Shown: in pieces, positions 35,646 through 47,800 of the stretch | Layout of the letters: every line of letters begins with the position of its first letter | Numbering within the stretch: the stretch's first letter is position 1 | Assembly (NCBI GenBank): GCA_022376925.1 | Contig: JAIOJX010000006.1 | Span: forward strand, 54,965,658 to 55,029,657 | Origin: Tragulus kanchil | Taxonomy: Eukaryota > Chordata > Mammalia > Artiodactyla > Tragulidae | Length of the DNA: 64,000 nt | Direction: 5' to 3' | Made by a program: the position numbers and the translations under genes | Notes under the pieces: generated by a model | Database searches by the model: none | What the model saw: only the letters and a program-made list of their open reading frames with translations | What the model was told of the DNA's origin: nothing

Positions 35646-36592
35646 AGAAATTTTTCATAAAGAACCTATGATAATTATTAATATATGCTGAGGGGATAAC
35701 TTATTTTGAGTAAGTATTCTTTATTATAGGTGGTAAAGTTTTGCATCAATAAATTTCCAAATTGGAATAGATCCTTTTAGTCTATGGGTTCCCATTTTAG
35801 TTCAGAACACTGGAATTTTGAATGCCTTGACAGAAAAGGAGGGACACCAGATGTAATATCTGCTTTCCTCTTCCCAAAAATATAAGCAAAGGAAGGTCAC
35901 AAACAAGACAAAACAAAACAAAAAGCCAAATTCCTTCAAGAACAGCATAAAATCTTTGGGAAGGAGGCCAAGGCATATTGTAGTCTACCAGAGTTGTAGA
36001 TATCCATATTGTGGAAACCCAAGGCATTTAGAAGTCACAGATCTTGGTACTGTTATTTTTCCTATTTACAGATATAAAAATTGAATCTCTCAAATGCCTA
36101 CCTATTGGGTTTTACAACAGTGATCATTGGTATGAGTTTTCCTAGTGGAACTAGGGTGTCAAAAGTTAGAATGCAAGGGACTGAGGGGATATAATAAAGT
36201 AGAGAAGACTAAGGACATTTGACTCAGCAGAAGTTTCCCAGTACTTAGTAGGAACCCCTTCTGAGCCAGATGATACATGAACACTACCTCATTTAATCCA
36301 GACCATAGCCCTCTGAGATCGATTCTATTATCTTTGACTTGCAACAGAGTAATAAAAGATGGAGTGCTTTCCTTGATTACTTCTAGCTCATAAGGGTGGG
36401 GCTGGGAGCAACTCTTGGGAAGGTGGGAGAAATATAGAATGGTCTATGTTAGAAAAATGGTTTTGTGATTGAAAATATATTACAGTGGACAGGAGGGTCA
36501 GTACTGAGCCTGAAACAGTGGGCTTCAATATGTTTGTTGAATTAATCTATGTTTTTAGAGGTATTTAATTCTCTAATCTTACTTTTCCACAG
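35646..36592. other. Upstream intron or flank of NLRP14, mostly unassigned
   Basis: A MIR-like patch at about 36240-36345 contains CTACCTCATTTAATCCAGAC. The region ends in the polypyrimidine tract and acceptor CTTTTCCACAG (36582-36592) used by the pyrin exon. No other coding signal is seen. Confidence 0.45.
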
Positions 36593-36953
36593 GTCCCAGT
36601 AATTCTATGTTCTTTGGATTATTTTTCCCCACTGAAGCCTGAATATTAATCCATGGACAAGATGGCGCATTTGTCATCTTCCTCGTTCTTTTCTGACTTT
36701 GGGCTGCTCCTATATTTAGAGGAGCTAAACAAAGAGGAATTCATTAGGTTCAAGTCATTCCTAAAGAATGAGACCCTGGAACCCAGCTCCTGCAGGATAC
36801 CCTGGTCTGAAGTGAAGAAAGCCAAGCGGGAGGATTTGGCTAACTTGATGAGCAAGTATTATCCAGGAGAGCAGGCCTGGGAGGTGACTCTCAGGATCTT
36901 TGGCAAGATGAACCTGAAGGATCTTTGTGAGAGAGCAAAAGCAGAGATCAACT
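36593..36953 (+). CDS. NLRP14: NLRP14 pyrin-domain exon
   Basis: The exon opens after acceptor CTTTTCCACAG and closes at donor T|GTGAGT. Of two in-frame starts, ATG 36662 is preferred over ATG 36653. It has A at -3 and G at +4, and gives the short MA-x-Ser-rich start followed by [20 protein letters not shown] that is typical of NLRP14, whereas 36653 has T at -3. The encoded death-fold domain keeps the hydrophobic core LYLEEL, the [18 protein letters not shown] segment and the closing [15 protein letters not shown]. It normally mediates homotypic PYD contacts. The last codon is split (T of Trp). Confidence 0.93.
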
Positions 36954-38818
36954 GTGAGTGGTGTTGGAGACACACCTTGGGGTGGGGAGCAGGAAGTGCT
37001 TCCTGGAACCCACTGAGTCTATGAAAGAGGCTTAGGAATTAAACCATTCACCAGGCACAAGTTCCATGGTGGTCAGGTATACAATGGTAGTTTGTTGGAT
37101 CATTTGAGGAGCACTAAAAGGCTGAAAAGTTTTGAGTACTATTATTATATTCAGTATGGCCCCTTAGTTGGAAGTAATTCATCCATCTGGTACCAATTAG
37201 AATGATTAAAGCAATTGACTGATAAGAAAGAATTGCCCCATCTAGTGTTCCTTTGCATAAACTACAAATAAAATCATTACATTAGCCTAAATTTTAAGGA
37301 TACTCAAATATAGCTTTAAATCATGGTTGAAATATGAGGAATGGACAAAAAAAGAGAGAAATATTAAGGGACATAAACCAAAACTCTTTTCAGTTATTCC
37401 CAAATACTGTAAATATCTAAATTTCCTTTCTCATATACAAGGCTTTATAGCTCCAAAATGTATATCCATTTTTTCTTTTGAGCCTCATCATATCCCTGTG
37501 AGGTCAGTACAGATAAGGAAACTTAGCCTTTGACTAGACTATTTGCCTTAAAGTTACAAGGTGGGAGGCATGACGAGAAGGGTCTAGCTTTAGTGTTGTT
37601 CACATCATATCACCTCCCTCAGCTAAGCTGGTGGAGTCTGGGGCTCTGTTGGCTCTAGTTTCTTAAACCCAGATGATCATAGAACTGGACCCCTGAGGAA
37701 AACTCAGTCCCCTGTCTACAGTTTTTTCCCCACTGAAGCCTGAATATTAATCCATGGACAAGATGGCACATTTGTCATCTTCCTCGTTCTTTTCTGACTT
37801 TGGGCTGCTCCTATATTTAGAGGAGCTAAACAAAGAGGAATTCATTAGGTTCAAGTCATTCCTAAAGAATGAGACCCTGGAACCCAGCTCCTGCAGGATA
37901 CCCTGGTCTGAAGTGAAGAAAGCCAAGCGGGAGGATTTGGCTAACTTGATGAGCAAGTATTATCCAGGAGAGCAGGCCTGGGAGGTGACTCTCAGGATCT
38001 TTGGCAAGATGAACCTGAAGGATCTTTGTGAGAGAGCAAAAGCAGAGATCAACTGTGAGTGGTGTTGGAGACACACCTTGGGGTGGGGAGCAGGAAGTGC
38101 TTCCTGGAACCCACTGAGTCTATGAAAGAGGCTTAGGAATTAAACCATTCACCAGGCACAAGTTCCATGGTGGTCAGGTATACAATGGTAGTTTGTTGGA
38201 TCATTTGAGGAGCACTAAAAGGCTGAAAAGTTTTGAGTACTATTATTATATTCAGTATGGCCCCTTAGTTGGAAGTAATTCATCCATCTGGTACCAATTA
38301 GAATGATTAAAGCAATTGACTGATAAGAAAGAATTGCCCCATCTAGTGTTCCTTTGCATAAACTACAAATAAAATCATTACATTAGCCTAAATTTTAAGG
38401 ATACTCAAATATAGCTTTAAATCATGGTTGAAATATGAGGAATGGACAAAAAAAGAGAGAAATATTAAGGGACATAAACCAAAACTCTTTTCAGTTATTC
38501 CCAAATACTGTAAATATCTAAATTTCCTTTCTCATATACAAGGCTTTATAGCTCCAAAATGTATATCCATTTTTTCTTTTGAGCCTCATCATATCCCTGT
38601 GAGGTCAGTACAGATAAGGAAACTTAGCCTTTGACTAGACTATTTGCCTTAAAGTTACAAGGTGGGAGGCATGACGAGAAGGGTCTAGCTTTAGTGTTGT
38701 TCACATCATATCACCTCCCTCAGCTAAGCTGGTGGAGTCTGGGGCTCTGTTGGCTCTAGTTTCTTAAACCCAGATGATCATAGAACTGGACCACTGAGGA
38801 AAACTCAGTCCCCTGTCT
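36622..38818. repeat. Tandem duplication 13 (36622-37717 and 37723-38818), contains the pyrin exon
   Basis: The offset is a constant 1101. Only isolated differences are seen, such as GCG to GCA in the second codon after ATG 36662 and CCC to CCA near 37692/38792. The second copy starts 30 bp downstream of the true acceptor. Confidence 0.95.
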
Positions 38819-41800
38819 GGTCATCGTCAAATTCTTTTTGTTTTTGGTAAATCTTATGTTCCTCTTGGAACCTGTTGCAGGGACAACCCAGACCATGAGA
38901 CCAAAGGACACCAAGGCTGGTGACATACAAGGTGATCAGGAAGAAGTGTTGGGTAAGTAGATGGGCTTTTTGTCAGATTTGGGAGGTTTGAGGTTTAGAA
39001 GTACAATGGAGGAAAGTTCTCTCCCAGGGGACATTTGCTTACCTCTTGTTAATTTCTTGCACTGTCCTACCTGCTCAATGATTATCATTGCGAAAGAACT
39101 GACAAAACTGGCTCTCTGGACAAAGTCAGACAGAGGACCGTGTTACTTCAGGGTCTCAAAACAGCAACCTTAGGAAATGACCCAGTCAAAATTGATAATC
39201 TGATGAACAAAGTTATCTTGATATCTTGCTTTATGGACTGTAGAGTCTATAAAAGTCTGTAAAATTTGCCAGGAACTATTTGGGTTGTTTCCTCTCTTTT
39301 CTTCCATTAGAAATGATGCTGTTCCAGAATGGTGACCAACCAGTCTATATAAAATGTAGTTTCTCCAACCAGTTTTCTTAATTTTAATTCAATTCAATTT
39401 CTAATTCCTCTACTTTGTTTTGAATTCTGTATAAAGCCAAATACCAGCTTATATAAACTGAATTATACTACAGAGAAAATTTGGCCAAATGAGAAGCTTA
39501 ATTCTCAGTTATTCTGCTTTCTAGTGGGCCACATTATTTCATTTAAAAAATAATTGAGAGCCTACTTCATTCCAAGAACTAATAAATAAAATTTTCCTAT
39601 TGTATTAAATGATTCTGCAGATAAGTTCCTGCTTGGTCTATAATTTGTGATGTAAGTATCCATTTTTCTTTTGAGCCTCATCCTACCCCTGTGCGGTCAG
39701 TACAGCTAAGGAAACTTAGCCTTTGACTAGACTATTTGCCTTAAAGTTACAAGGTGGGAGGCATGACGAGAAGGGTCTAGCTTTAGTGTTGTTCACATCA
39801 TATCACCTCCCTCAGCTAAGCTGGTGGAGTCTGGGGCTCTGTTGGCTCTAGTTTCTTAAACCCAGATGATCATAGAACTGGACCACTGAGGAAAACTCAG
39901 TCCCCTGTCTGGTCATCGTCAAATTCTTTTTGTTTTTGGTAAATCTTATGTTCCTCTTGGAACCTGTTGCAGGGACAACCCAGACCATGAGACCAAAGGA
40001 CACCAAGGCTGGTGACATACAAGGTGATCAGGAAGAAGTGTTGGGTAAGTAGATGGGCTTTTTGTCAGATTTGGGAGGTTTGAGGTTTAGAAGTTCAATG
40101 GAGGAAAGTTCTCTCCCAGGGGACATTTGCTTACCTCTTGTTAATTTCTTGCACTGTCCTACCTGCTCAATGATTATCATTGCGAAAGAACTGACAAAAC
40201 TGGCTCTCTGGACAAAGTCAGACAGAGGACCGTGTTACTTCAGGGTCTCAAAACAGCAACCTTAGGAAATGACCCAGTCAAAATTGATAATCTGATGAAC
40301 AAAGTTATCTTGATATCTTGCTTTATGGACTGTAGAGTCTATAAAAGTCTGTAAAATTTGCCAGGAACTATTTGGGTTGTTTCCTCTCTTTTCTTCCATT
40401 AGAAATGATGCTGTTCCAGAATGGTGACCAACCAGTCTATATAAAATGTAGTTTCTCCAACCAGTTTTCTTAATTTTAATTCAATTCAATTTCTAATTCC
40501 TCTACTTTGTTTTGAATTCTGTATAAAGCCAAATACCAGCTTATATAAACTGAATTATACTACAGAGAAAATTTGGCCAAATGAGAAGCTTAATTCTCAG
40601 TTATTCTGCTTTCTAGTGGGCCACATTATTTCATTTAAAAAATAATTGAGAGCCTACTTCATTCCAAGAACTAATAAATAAAATTTTCCTATTGTATTAA
40701 ATGATTCTGCAGATAAGTTCCTGCTTGGACTATAATTTCTGATGCAAGTGCAAGTAAGTCTATTTTTGTGGTATAACAGGTCATAAATTTAGGAAATCAG
40801 GGTTCTACCTCCATAGAAATTTACATTGTAAAATTTGGAAGATAGATAAAAGTGTAACAAATAAAGTAAAGATCATCCTTACAATCCCAGCTTTTAAAAT
40901 GTGCAGCAGTGTCCGAGACATTATACCATAAAAAGGAAGAGTATTTGATTTCTAATATCATACCTTCCCCTGAAGGAGAACTAAGCATAATTTAGTGGGA
41001 TATGAACTTTGTTAGATGTTTGTACTGAAGGCTCTAGTAGAAGAAAGGAAAGAATGATATGCTTTAATAATTAAATTCCAACTTGAGATATGTGCTGGGA
41101 ATGAAAAATATACTGTGTTCTGAGAATGTACAAAGGAGAGAATACCATTAGTACTTTGGGATTGCATTGAATCTATAGGTTGTCTTGGGTAGTATGGTCA
41201 TCTTCACTTTCTGGAAAGTTTTTATCCTAAAGGAATATGAATTTTGTCAGAAGCTTTTTGAGCATCTATTGAAATGATCATATGCTTTTTATTATTTGGG
41301 TTTTTTTAATTTTTATTTTACTTTTTACTTTTACAGAGTTTTGTTGTTTACAGATATGTATGATCCCAGGTTAGTCATATGTGTATACACGCCATCCCAC
41401 CCCTGATTTTTATTATTTGTTAATGCAGTGTCTCACATTCATTGATTTGCAGATACTGAACTCTCCTTGGGAATAAATCCCACTTGATCATGGTGCATGT
41501 TCCTTTTAATATATTTCTTGAATTTGGATTGCTAGTGTTTTGTTGAGGATTTTTGCATCTATGTTCGTCAGTGATACTTTCCTATAATTTTCTTTCTGTG
41601 GCATCTTTATCTGGTTTTGGTATCATGGTGGCCTCGTAGAATGAGTGTGGAAGTATTCCTTCCTCTGCAATTTTTGGAATAGTTTCAGAAGGGTAGATGA
41701 TAACTCTTTTGAATTCTGTATAAAGCCAAATACCAGCTTATATAAACTGAATTATACTACAGAGAAAATTTGGCCAAATGAGAAGCTTAATTCTCAGTTA

Positions 41801-44800
41801 TTCTGCTTTCTAGTGGGCCACATTATTTCTTTTAAAAAAATAATTGAGAGCCTACTTCATTCCAAGAACTAATAAATAAAATTTTCCTATTGTATTAAAT
41901 GATTCTGCAGATAAGTTCCTGCTTGGACTATAATTTCTGATGCAAGTGCAAGTAAGTCTATTTTTGTGGTATAACAGGTCATAAATTTAGGAAATCAGGG
42001 TTCTACCTCCATAGAAATTTACATTGTAAAATTTGGAAGATAGATAAAAGTGTAACAAATAAAGTAAAGATCATCCTTACAATCCCAGCTTTTAAAATGT
42101 GCAGCAGTGTCCGAGACATTATACCATAAAAAGGAAGAGTATTTGATTTCTAATATCATACCTTCCCCTGAAGGAGAACTAAGCATAATTTAGTGGGATA
42201 TGAACTTTGTTAGATGTTTGTACTGAAGGCTCTAGTAGAAGAAAGGAAAGAATGATATGCTTTAATAATTAAATTCCAACTTGAGATATGTGCTGGGAAT
42301 GAAAAATATACTGTGTTCTGAGAATGTACAAAGGAGAGAATACCATTAGTACTTTGGGATTGCATTGAATCTATAGGTTGTCTTGGGTAGTATGGTCATC
42401 TTCACTTTCTGGAAAGTTTTTATCCTAAAGGAATATGAATTTTGTCAGAAGCTTTTTGAGCATCTATTGAAATGATCATATGCTTTTTATTATTTGGGTT
42501 TTTTTAATTTTTATTTTACTTTTTACTTTTACAGAGTTTTGTTGTTTACAGATATGTATGATCCCAGGTTAGTCATATGTGTATACACGCCATCCCACCC
42601 CTGATTTTTATTATTTGTTAATGCAGTGTCTCACATTCATTGATTTGCAGATACTGAACTCTCCTTGGGAATAAATCCCACTTGATCATGGTGCATGTTC
42701 CTTTTAATATATTTCTTGAATTTGGATTGCTAGTGTTTTGTTGAGGATTTTTGCATCTATGTTCGTCAGTGATACTTTCCTATAATTTTCTTTTTCTGTG
42801 GCATCTTTGTCTGGTTTTGGTGTCAGGGTAGTGGTGGCCTCACAGAATGAGTGTGGAAGTATTCCTTCCTCTGCAATTTTTTTGGAATAGTTTCAGAAGG
42901 GTAGATGATAACTCTTCTCTAAATATTTGATAGAATTCACCTGTGAAACCATGGTCCTGGACTTCTTTTATGTGATTTTTAATCAGTTTCAGTTTCGGTA
43001 CTTGTAATTGGTCTGTTCATATTTTTGCTTTGTTCCTTGTCCAGTCTTGGGAGATTGTATCTTTCTAAGAATTTGTCCGTTTCTTCCAGGTTGTCCATTT
43101 TATTGGCATATAGTTTCTTGTGGTAGTCTCTTTTTACCCTTACTATTTCTGTGGTGTCCCTTGTAACTTCTCTTTTTTTCATTTACAATTGTATTGATTT
43201 GAGCCCTCTGTTTTTTGTGTGTTGGTGAGTCTGACTAAATATTTATCAACTTTGTGTAACTTTTCAAAGAACCAGCGTTTAGTTTCATATATCTTTGTTA
43301 TAGTTTCTTTTCTTTTTTTTTTTTTTGGTTGAGGGGAGGTGGGTTGGGGAGGGAGCGGGGCAGGAGGGCCACTTCTATTGGTCTTTCATTTATCTATTTT
43401 CATTCATCTTTGTTTTTTGGCCCGTGTGGGCCTCCCATCACAGTGGCCTCTGTTGTCCCAGAGCACCAGCTCTGGGTGCATGCTCTCCAGAGCTCAGACT
43501 TGGTAATTGGACACATCGGTCTAGCTGCTCCGCGGCATGTGGGATCTTCCCAGGCCAGGGATCGAACCGGCGCCCCTTACACTGCAAGGTGGTGTCCTTA
43601 CCCACTGGACCACCAGGGAAGCCCTATAGTTTCTTTTTATCTCTCATTTATTTCTGCTCTGATCTTTATGATTTCTTTCCTTCTACTATTTACAGGTTTT
43701 GTTCTTCTTTCTCAAGTTGTTTTAGGTATAATTTAGATTGTTTATTTGTGATTTTTCTTGTTTCTTGAAGTAAGATTGTATTGTTATAATCTTCCCTCCT
43801 AGAATTGCTTTTGCTGTATCTCATAGATTTGGAATCATTGTGGTTTCATTTTCATTTGTCTCTAGGTATTTTTTGATTTCCTCTTTTATTTCTTCAGTGA
43901 TCCATTGGTTGTTTAGTAGGATATTGTTTAGCCTCCATGTGTGTGTGTCTGTTTCTGTCTATTATCTAGGTCTTTGGTGCTTCTTAATCTCAAGGAAGTG
44001 ACCTTGTTTAGGAGATGTCCTATGAAGCCCAGCAACACAATTTGCTCTGCTCAACAGAGCCATATGCTCTGGGTGTGGCCCCTGTGTGGGCTCCATGTGC
44101 CCTTCCGTTGTGGCAGGGCTGGCTATTGTGCACATACTGGTAGGCATGGCTGACCCCTGGTCCAGTTGGTTGCTAGACCCTGCCTAGTTCTGCGGCTACT
44201 GGCCGCTGATGAAACCAGTCCCAGAGCAGCTGGTTGCATGGCCTGGGGCATCCCTGCTCTGGTGTGTCCCACTTGTGAGTGGGACTAGGTTATGTGTGAC
44301 TGGCTTCGGACCTGCCATTTGGTGGGATTGGGGCATATTGTGATTGGCTGCACAGTCTTGGATGACCTGGTGGTAGTAAGGCCAGATCACAAGTGGCTGG
44401 CTTTGGAAATACAGGATAGGGCTGGTCTGTTGTTGGGTGGAGCCAGATCCAGAGATGACTGACTGTGGAGCTCTGGAGGGTTCCAGAGCTAGTTCTGACC
44501 CAGTGATAGGCCAAATCAGGTTATGGTTGGCTGGGTGTGATCTAGGGGTCCTAGAGCTGGTAGATAAGGCCAGGTTCCAGGGCCATTTCTGGCCCACTTG
44601 TGGTTGGGGTTGGATTCTAAGGAAGCTGACTGAGGGACCTAAGATATCCTGGAGCTGATGTCCATCTGTTGGTAGATAGGGCCCCAGGAACTGGTGCTGA
44701 CCAGCTGTGGGGCATGGCTGAGTCCTAATGCTAATGAACTAGGGAAAGGGTTCCAAAATGGCTCTTCCCAGTATCATGTTTTCCTAGTAGAATGAGCTCC

Positions 44801-47800
44801 CCACAGTAGCTGTGGTCAGTCTCTGTACCCCCAATTTTCTTTCTGGAGGCTAAGATACTAGGTTTTACTCAAGCTCTTTTCAAATTATTGTTTCAGTAAG
44901 ATTGTATTGTTATAATCTTCCCTCCTAGAATTGCTTTTGCTGTATCTCATAGATTTGGAATCATTGTGGTTTCATTTTCATTTGTCTCTAGGTATTTTTT
45001 GATTTCCTCTTTTATTTCTTCAGTGATCCATTGGTTGTTTAGTAGGATATTGTTTAGCCTCCATGTGTGTGTGTCTGTTTCTGTCTATTATCTAGGTCTT
45101 TGGTGCTTCTTAATCTCAAGGAAGTGACCTTGTTTAGGAGATGTCCTATGAAGCCCAGCAACACAATTTGCTCTGCTCAACAGAGCCATATGCTCTGGGT
45201 GTGGCCCCTGTGTGGGCTCCATGTGCCCTTCTGTTGTGGCAGGGCTGGCTATTGTGCACATACTGGTAGGCATGGCTGACCCCTGGTCCAGTTGGTTGCT
45301 AGACCCTGCCTAGTTCTGCGGCTACTGGCCGCTGATGAAACCAGTCCCAGAGCAGCTGGTTGCATGGCCTGGGGCATCCCTGCTCTGGTGTGTCCCACTT
45401 GTGAGTGGGACTAGGTTATGTGTGACTGGCTTCGGACCTGCCATTTGGTGGGATTGGGGCATATTGTGATTGGCTGCACAGTCTTGGATGACCTGGTGGT
45501 AGTAAGGCCAGATCACAAGTGGCTGGCTTTGGAAATACAGGATAGGGCTGGTCTGTTGTTGGGTGGAGCCAGATCCAGAGATGACTGACTGTGGAGCTCT
45601 GGAGGGTTCCAGAGCTAGTTCTGACCCAGTGATAGGCCAAATCAGGTTATGGTTGGCTGGGTGTGATCTAGGGGTCCTAGAGCTGGTAGATAAGGCCAGG
45701 TTCCAGGGCCATTTCTGGCCCACTTGTGGTTGGGGTTGGATTCTAAGGAAGCTGACTGAGGGACCTAAGATATCCTGGAGCTGATGTCCATCTGTTGGTA
45801 GATAGGGCCCCAGGAACTGGTGCTGACCAGCTGTGGGGCATGGCTGAGTCCTAATGCTAATGAACTAGGGAAAGGGTTCCAAAATGGCTCTTCCCAGTAT
45901 CATGTTTTCCTAGTAGAATGAGCTCCCCACAGTAGCTGTGGTCAGTCTCTGTACCCCAAGGTAAGTCCCAATTGCCTTCTGCCTTTCTGGGAGGCTCTCC
46001 AATGTCACTACTAGGTTTTACTCAAGCTCTTTTCAAATTATTGTTTCTACCCTGGGTCTCAATGCAGGAGATTGTGTTTGTTACCTTTAAGAGCAGAGTC
46101 TATGGTTTCCACAGCCTTCTGGTTCTCCTGGAAGTAAGCTGTACTGCCTTCAAAGCCAAATGTTCTGTGGGCTTATCTTCCCAGGGCAGGACCCCAAGGC
46201 CAAGAAACTCAGTGTGGGACTTAGCCCTCTTGCTCCTTGGGAAGGATGTTTGTAGCTATTCATGTCCGTTAATGTTTTATCTATATAATGTGGAGTATTT
46301 TGATCTATAAATTCAGATCTGTCTTAGCTCCTCTGGCTATTATTGTTATCTATTACCTGTTTTCTCTTTCTCTTTGGATAATGGCTCTGTTCTCCATATA
46401 CTTTTTCCTTTGTAGAAGTACAAAGAAGAAAAAATGTTTCTGGAACAAATCTGTTACTTTCCATCATAAATTACTGCATTGTCAATTCCATTTTTTTGTT
46501 TTCACAATTTATAATGTGAGTTTTAAACCCACAGGAATATCTTTGTTTTATTTACATTCTTTTCTCATCTAAACCAGCTGTGCTTTGATTTCAGCCTGTA
46601 TCACTCCTACTCTAAGTATTAGTACTCTTGACATTGCCAATCATAGAATTAATTTTGATCATGTGTATTTTTTTTTTTTTTTTGGTCTTCCTTCTAACTG
46701 ACTTAGGGGATGGAGCAGAATACAGAATTAAAATAAGAGAAAAATTCCGCATCTTGTTAGAAAAGAACCATTTGCTTGGAAAGTCTGAAAATTTCTGTCA
46801 TGAAATTGGTCTGGAAGGGCAAGAACTATTGGAACGTTTGTTTGATGAGGATGTCAGAACCAGAGAGCAGCCACAGACAGTTGTCCTTCAAGGGGCTGCT
46901 GGAATTGGCAAAACAACTTTGGTGAGAATGATGATGTTAGATTGGGCACAGGGCAACCTCTATAAGCAGAAATTTACCTATCTTTTTTATCTCAATGCAA
47001 GAGAAATTAACCAGTTGAGAGAGAGAAGCTTTGCTCAGATGCTGTCAAAGGACTGGCCCAGTAAAGAAGGCCCCATTGAAAGGATTATGTCCCAGCCAAG
47101 TAGTCTCCTTTTTATTATTGATAGTTTTGATGAACTGAACTTTGCCTTTGAGGAACCTGAGTTTGTGCTGTGTGCAGACTGGAACCAAGTACACCCTGTG
47201 TCCTTTCTCATGAGTAGTTTGCTGAGAAAAGTGATGCTCCCTGAGTCATCCTTGTTGGTGACAACAAAACTCACAGCTTGTAGGAAGCTGAAGTCTTTGT
47301 TGAAAAGTCAGCATTCTATACAGCTACTAGGTATGTCTGAGGAAGCAAGAGAAGGGTATATATCCCAGTTTTTTGAAGACCAGAGACGGGCCTTGCAAGT
47401 GTTCAGTTCCTTAAGAAACAATGCGATGCTCTTTAGCATGTGCAAAGTCCCAATAGTGTGCTGGATCGTTTGTAATTGTCTGGAGCAGCAAATGGAGAAG
47501 GGTAATGATATCACACTGACCTGCAAGACAACCACATCTCTGTTTGCTTGCTGTATCTCTAGCTTGTTGGCCCAGGTAGATAGAAGCTTTCCTGGTCTAC
47601 CCAGCCAAACCCAACTGAAGAGCCTGTGTCACTTGGCTGCCAAAGGAGTATGGACTATGACATATGTATTTTACAAGGAAAATCTCAGAAGGCATGGGTT
47701 AGCAAAATCTGATGTTTCAATTTTCCTAGAGATGCATATTCTTCAAAAAGACGCAGAGTATGAAAACTGCTATGTGTTCACCCACCTACACATTCAGGAG

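Larger units (their letters stand above)
38564..40748. repeat. Tandem duplication 14 (38564-39656 and 39657-40748), contains the linker exon
   Basis: The offset is 1092 after one T-run difference. The first 55 bp of the second copy hold several substitutions (39685-39711) against 38592-38618. The end of the first copy has three substitutions within 25 bp (39637-39656). Confidence 0.95.
43769..46047. repeat. Tandem duplication 16 (43769-44894 and 44895-46047)
   Basis: The offset is 1126 for most of the block. The end of the first copy (44828-44870) is a shortened, altered version of 45954-46015, about 27 bases less, again a degraded copy edge. Confidence 0.95.
38953..46706. other. NLRP14: NLRP14 intron between linker and NACHT exons
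   Basis: It contains duplications 14 to 16, an antisense L1 with a nested SINE, and a GC-rich degenerate repeat. The right end is a long T run (46669-46682) and acceptor GACTTAG at 46700-46706. No independent gene is seen. Confidence 0.6.

Noticed and set aside
37754..38125. A second PYD-only gene
   Set aside because: It is the same frame as 36653-37024 with one synonymous change near the start codon, embedded in an identical intron, and created by duplication 13.
43325..43768. 147-codon and 135-codon + frames
   Set aside because: Both cross the SINE at 43312-43624 and enter L1 sequence.
44196..44597. 133-codon minus frame found identically at 45322-45723
   Set aside because: The apparent conservation is only duplication 16. 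The sequence is a degenerate GC-rich repeat with no recognisable domain.
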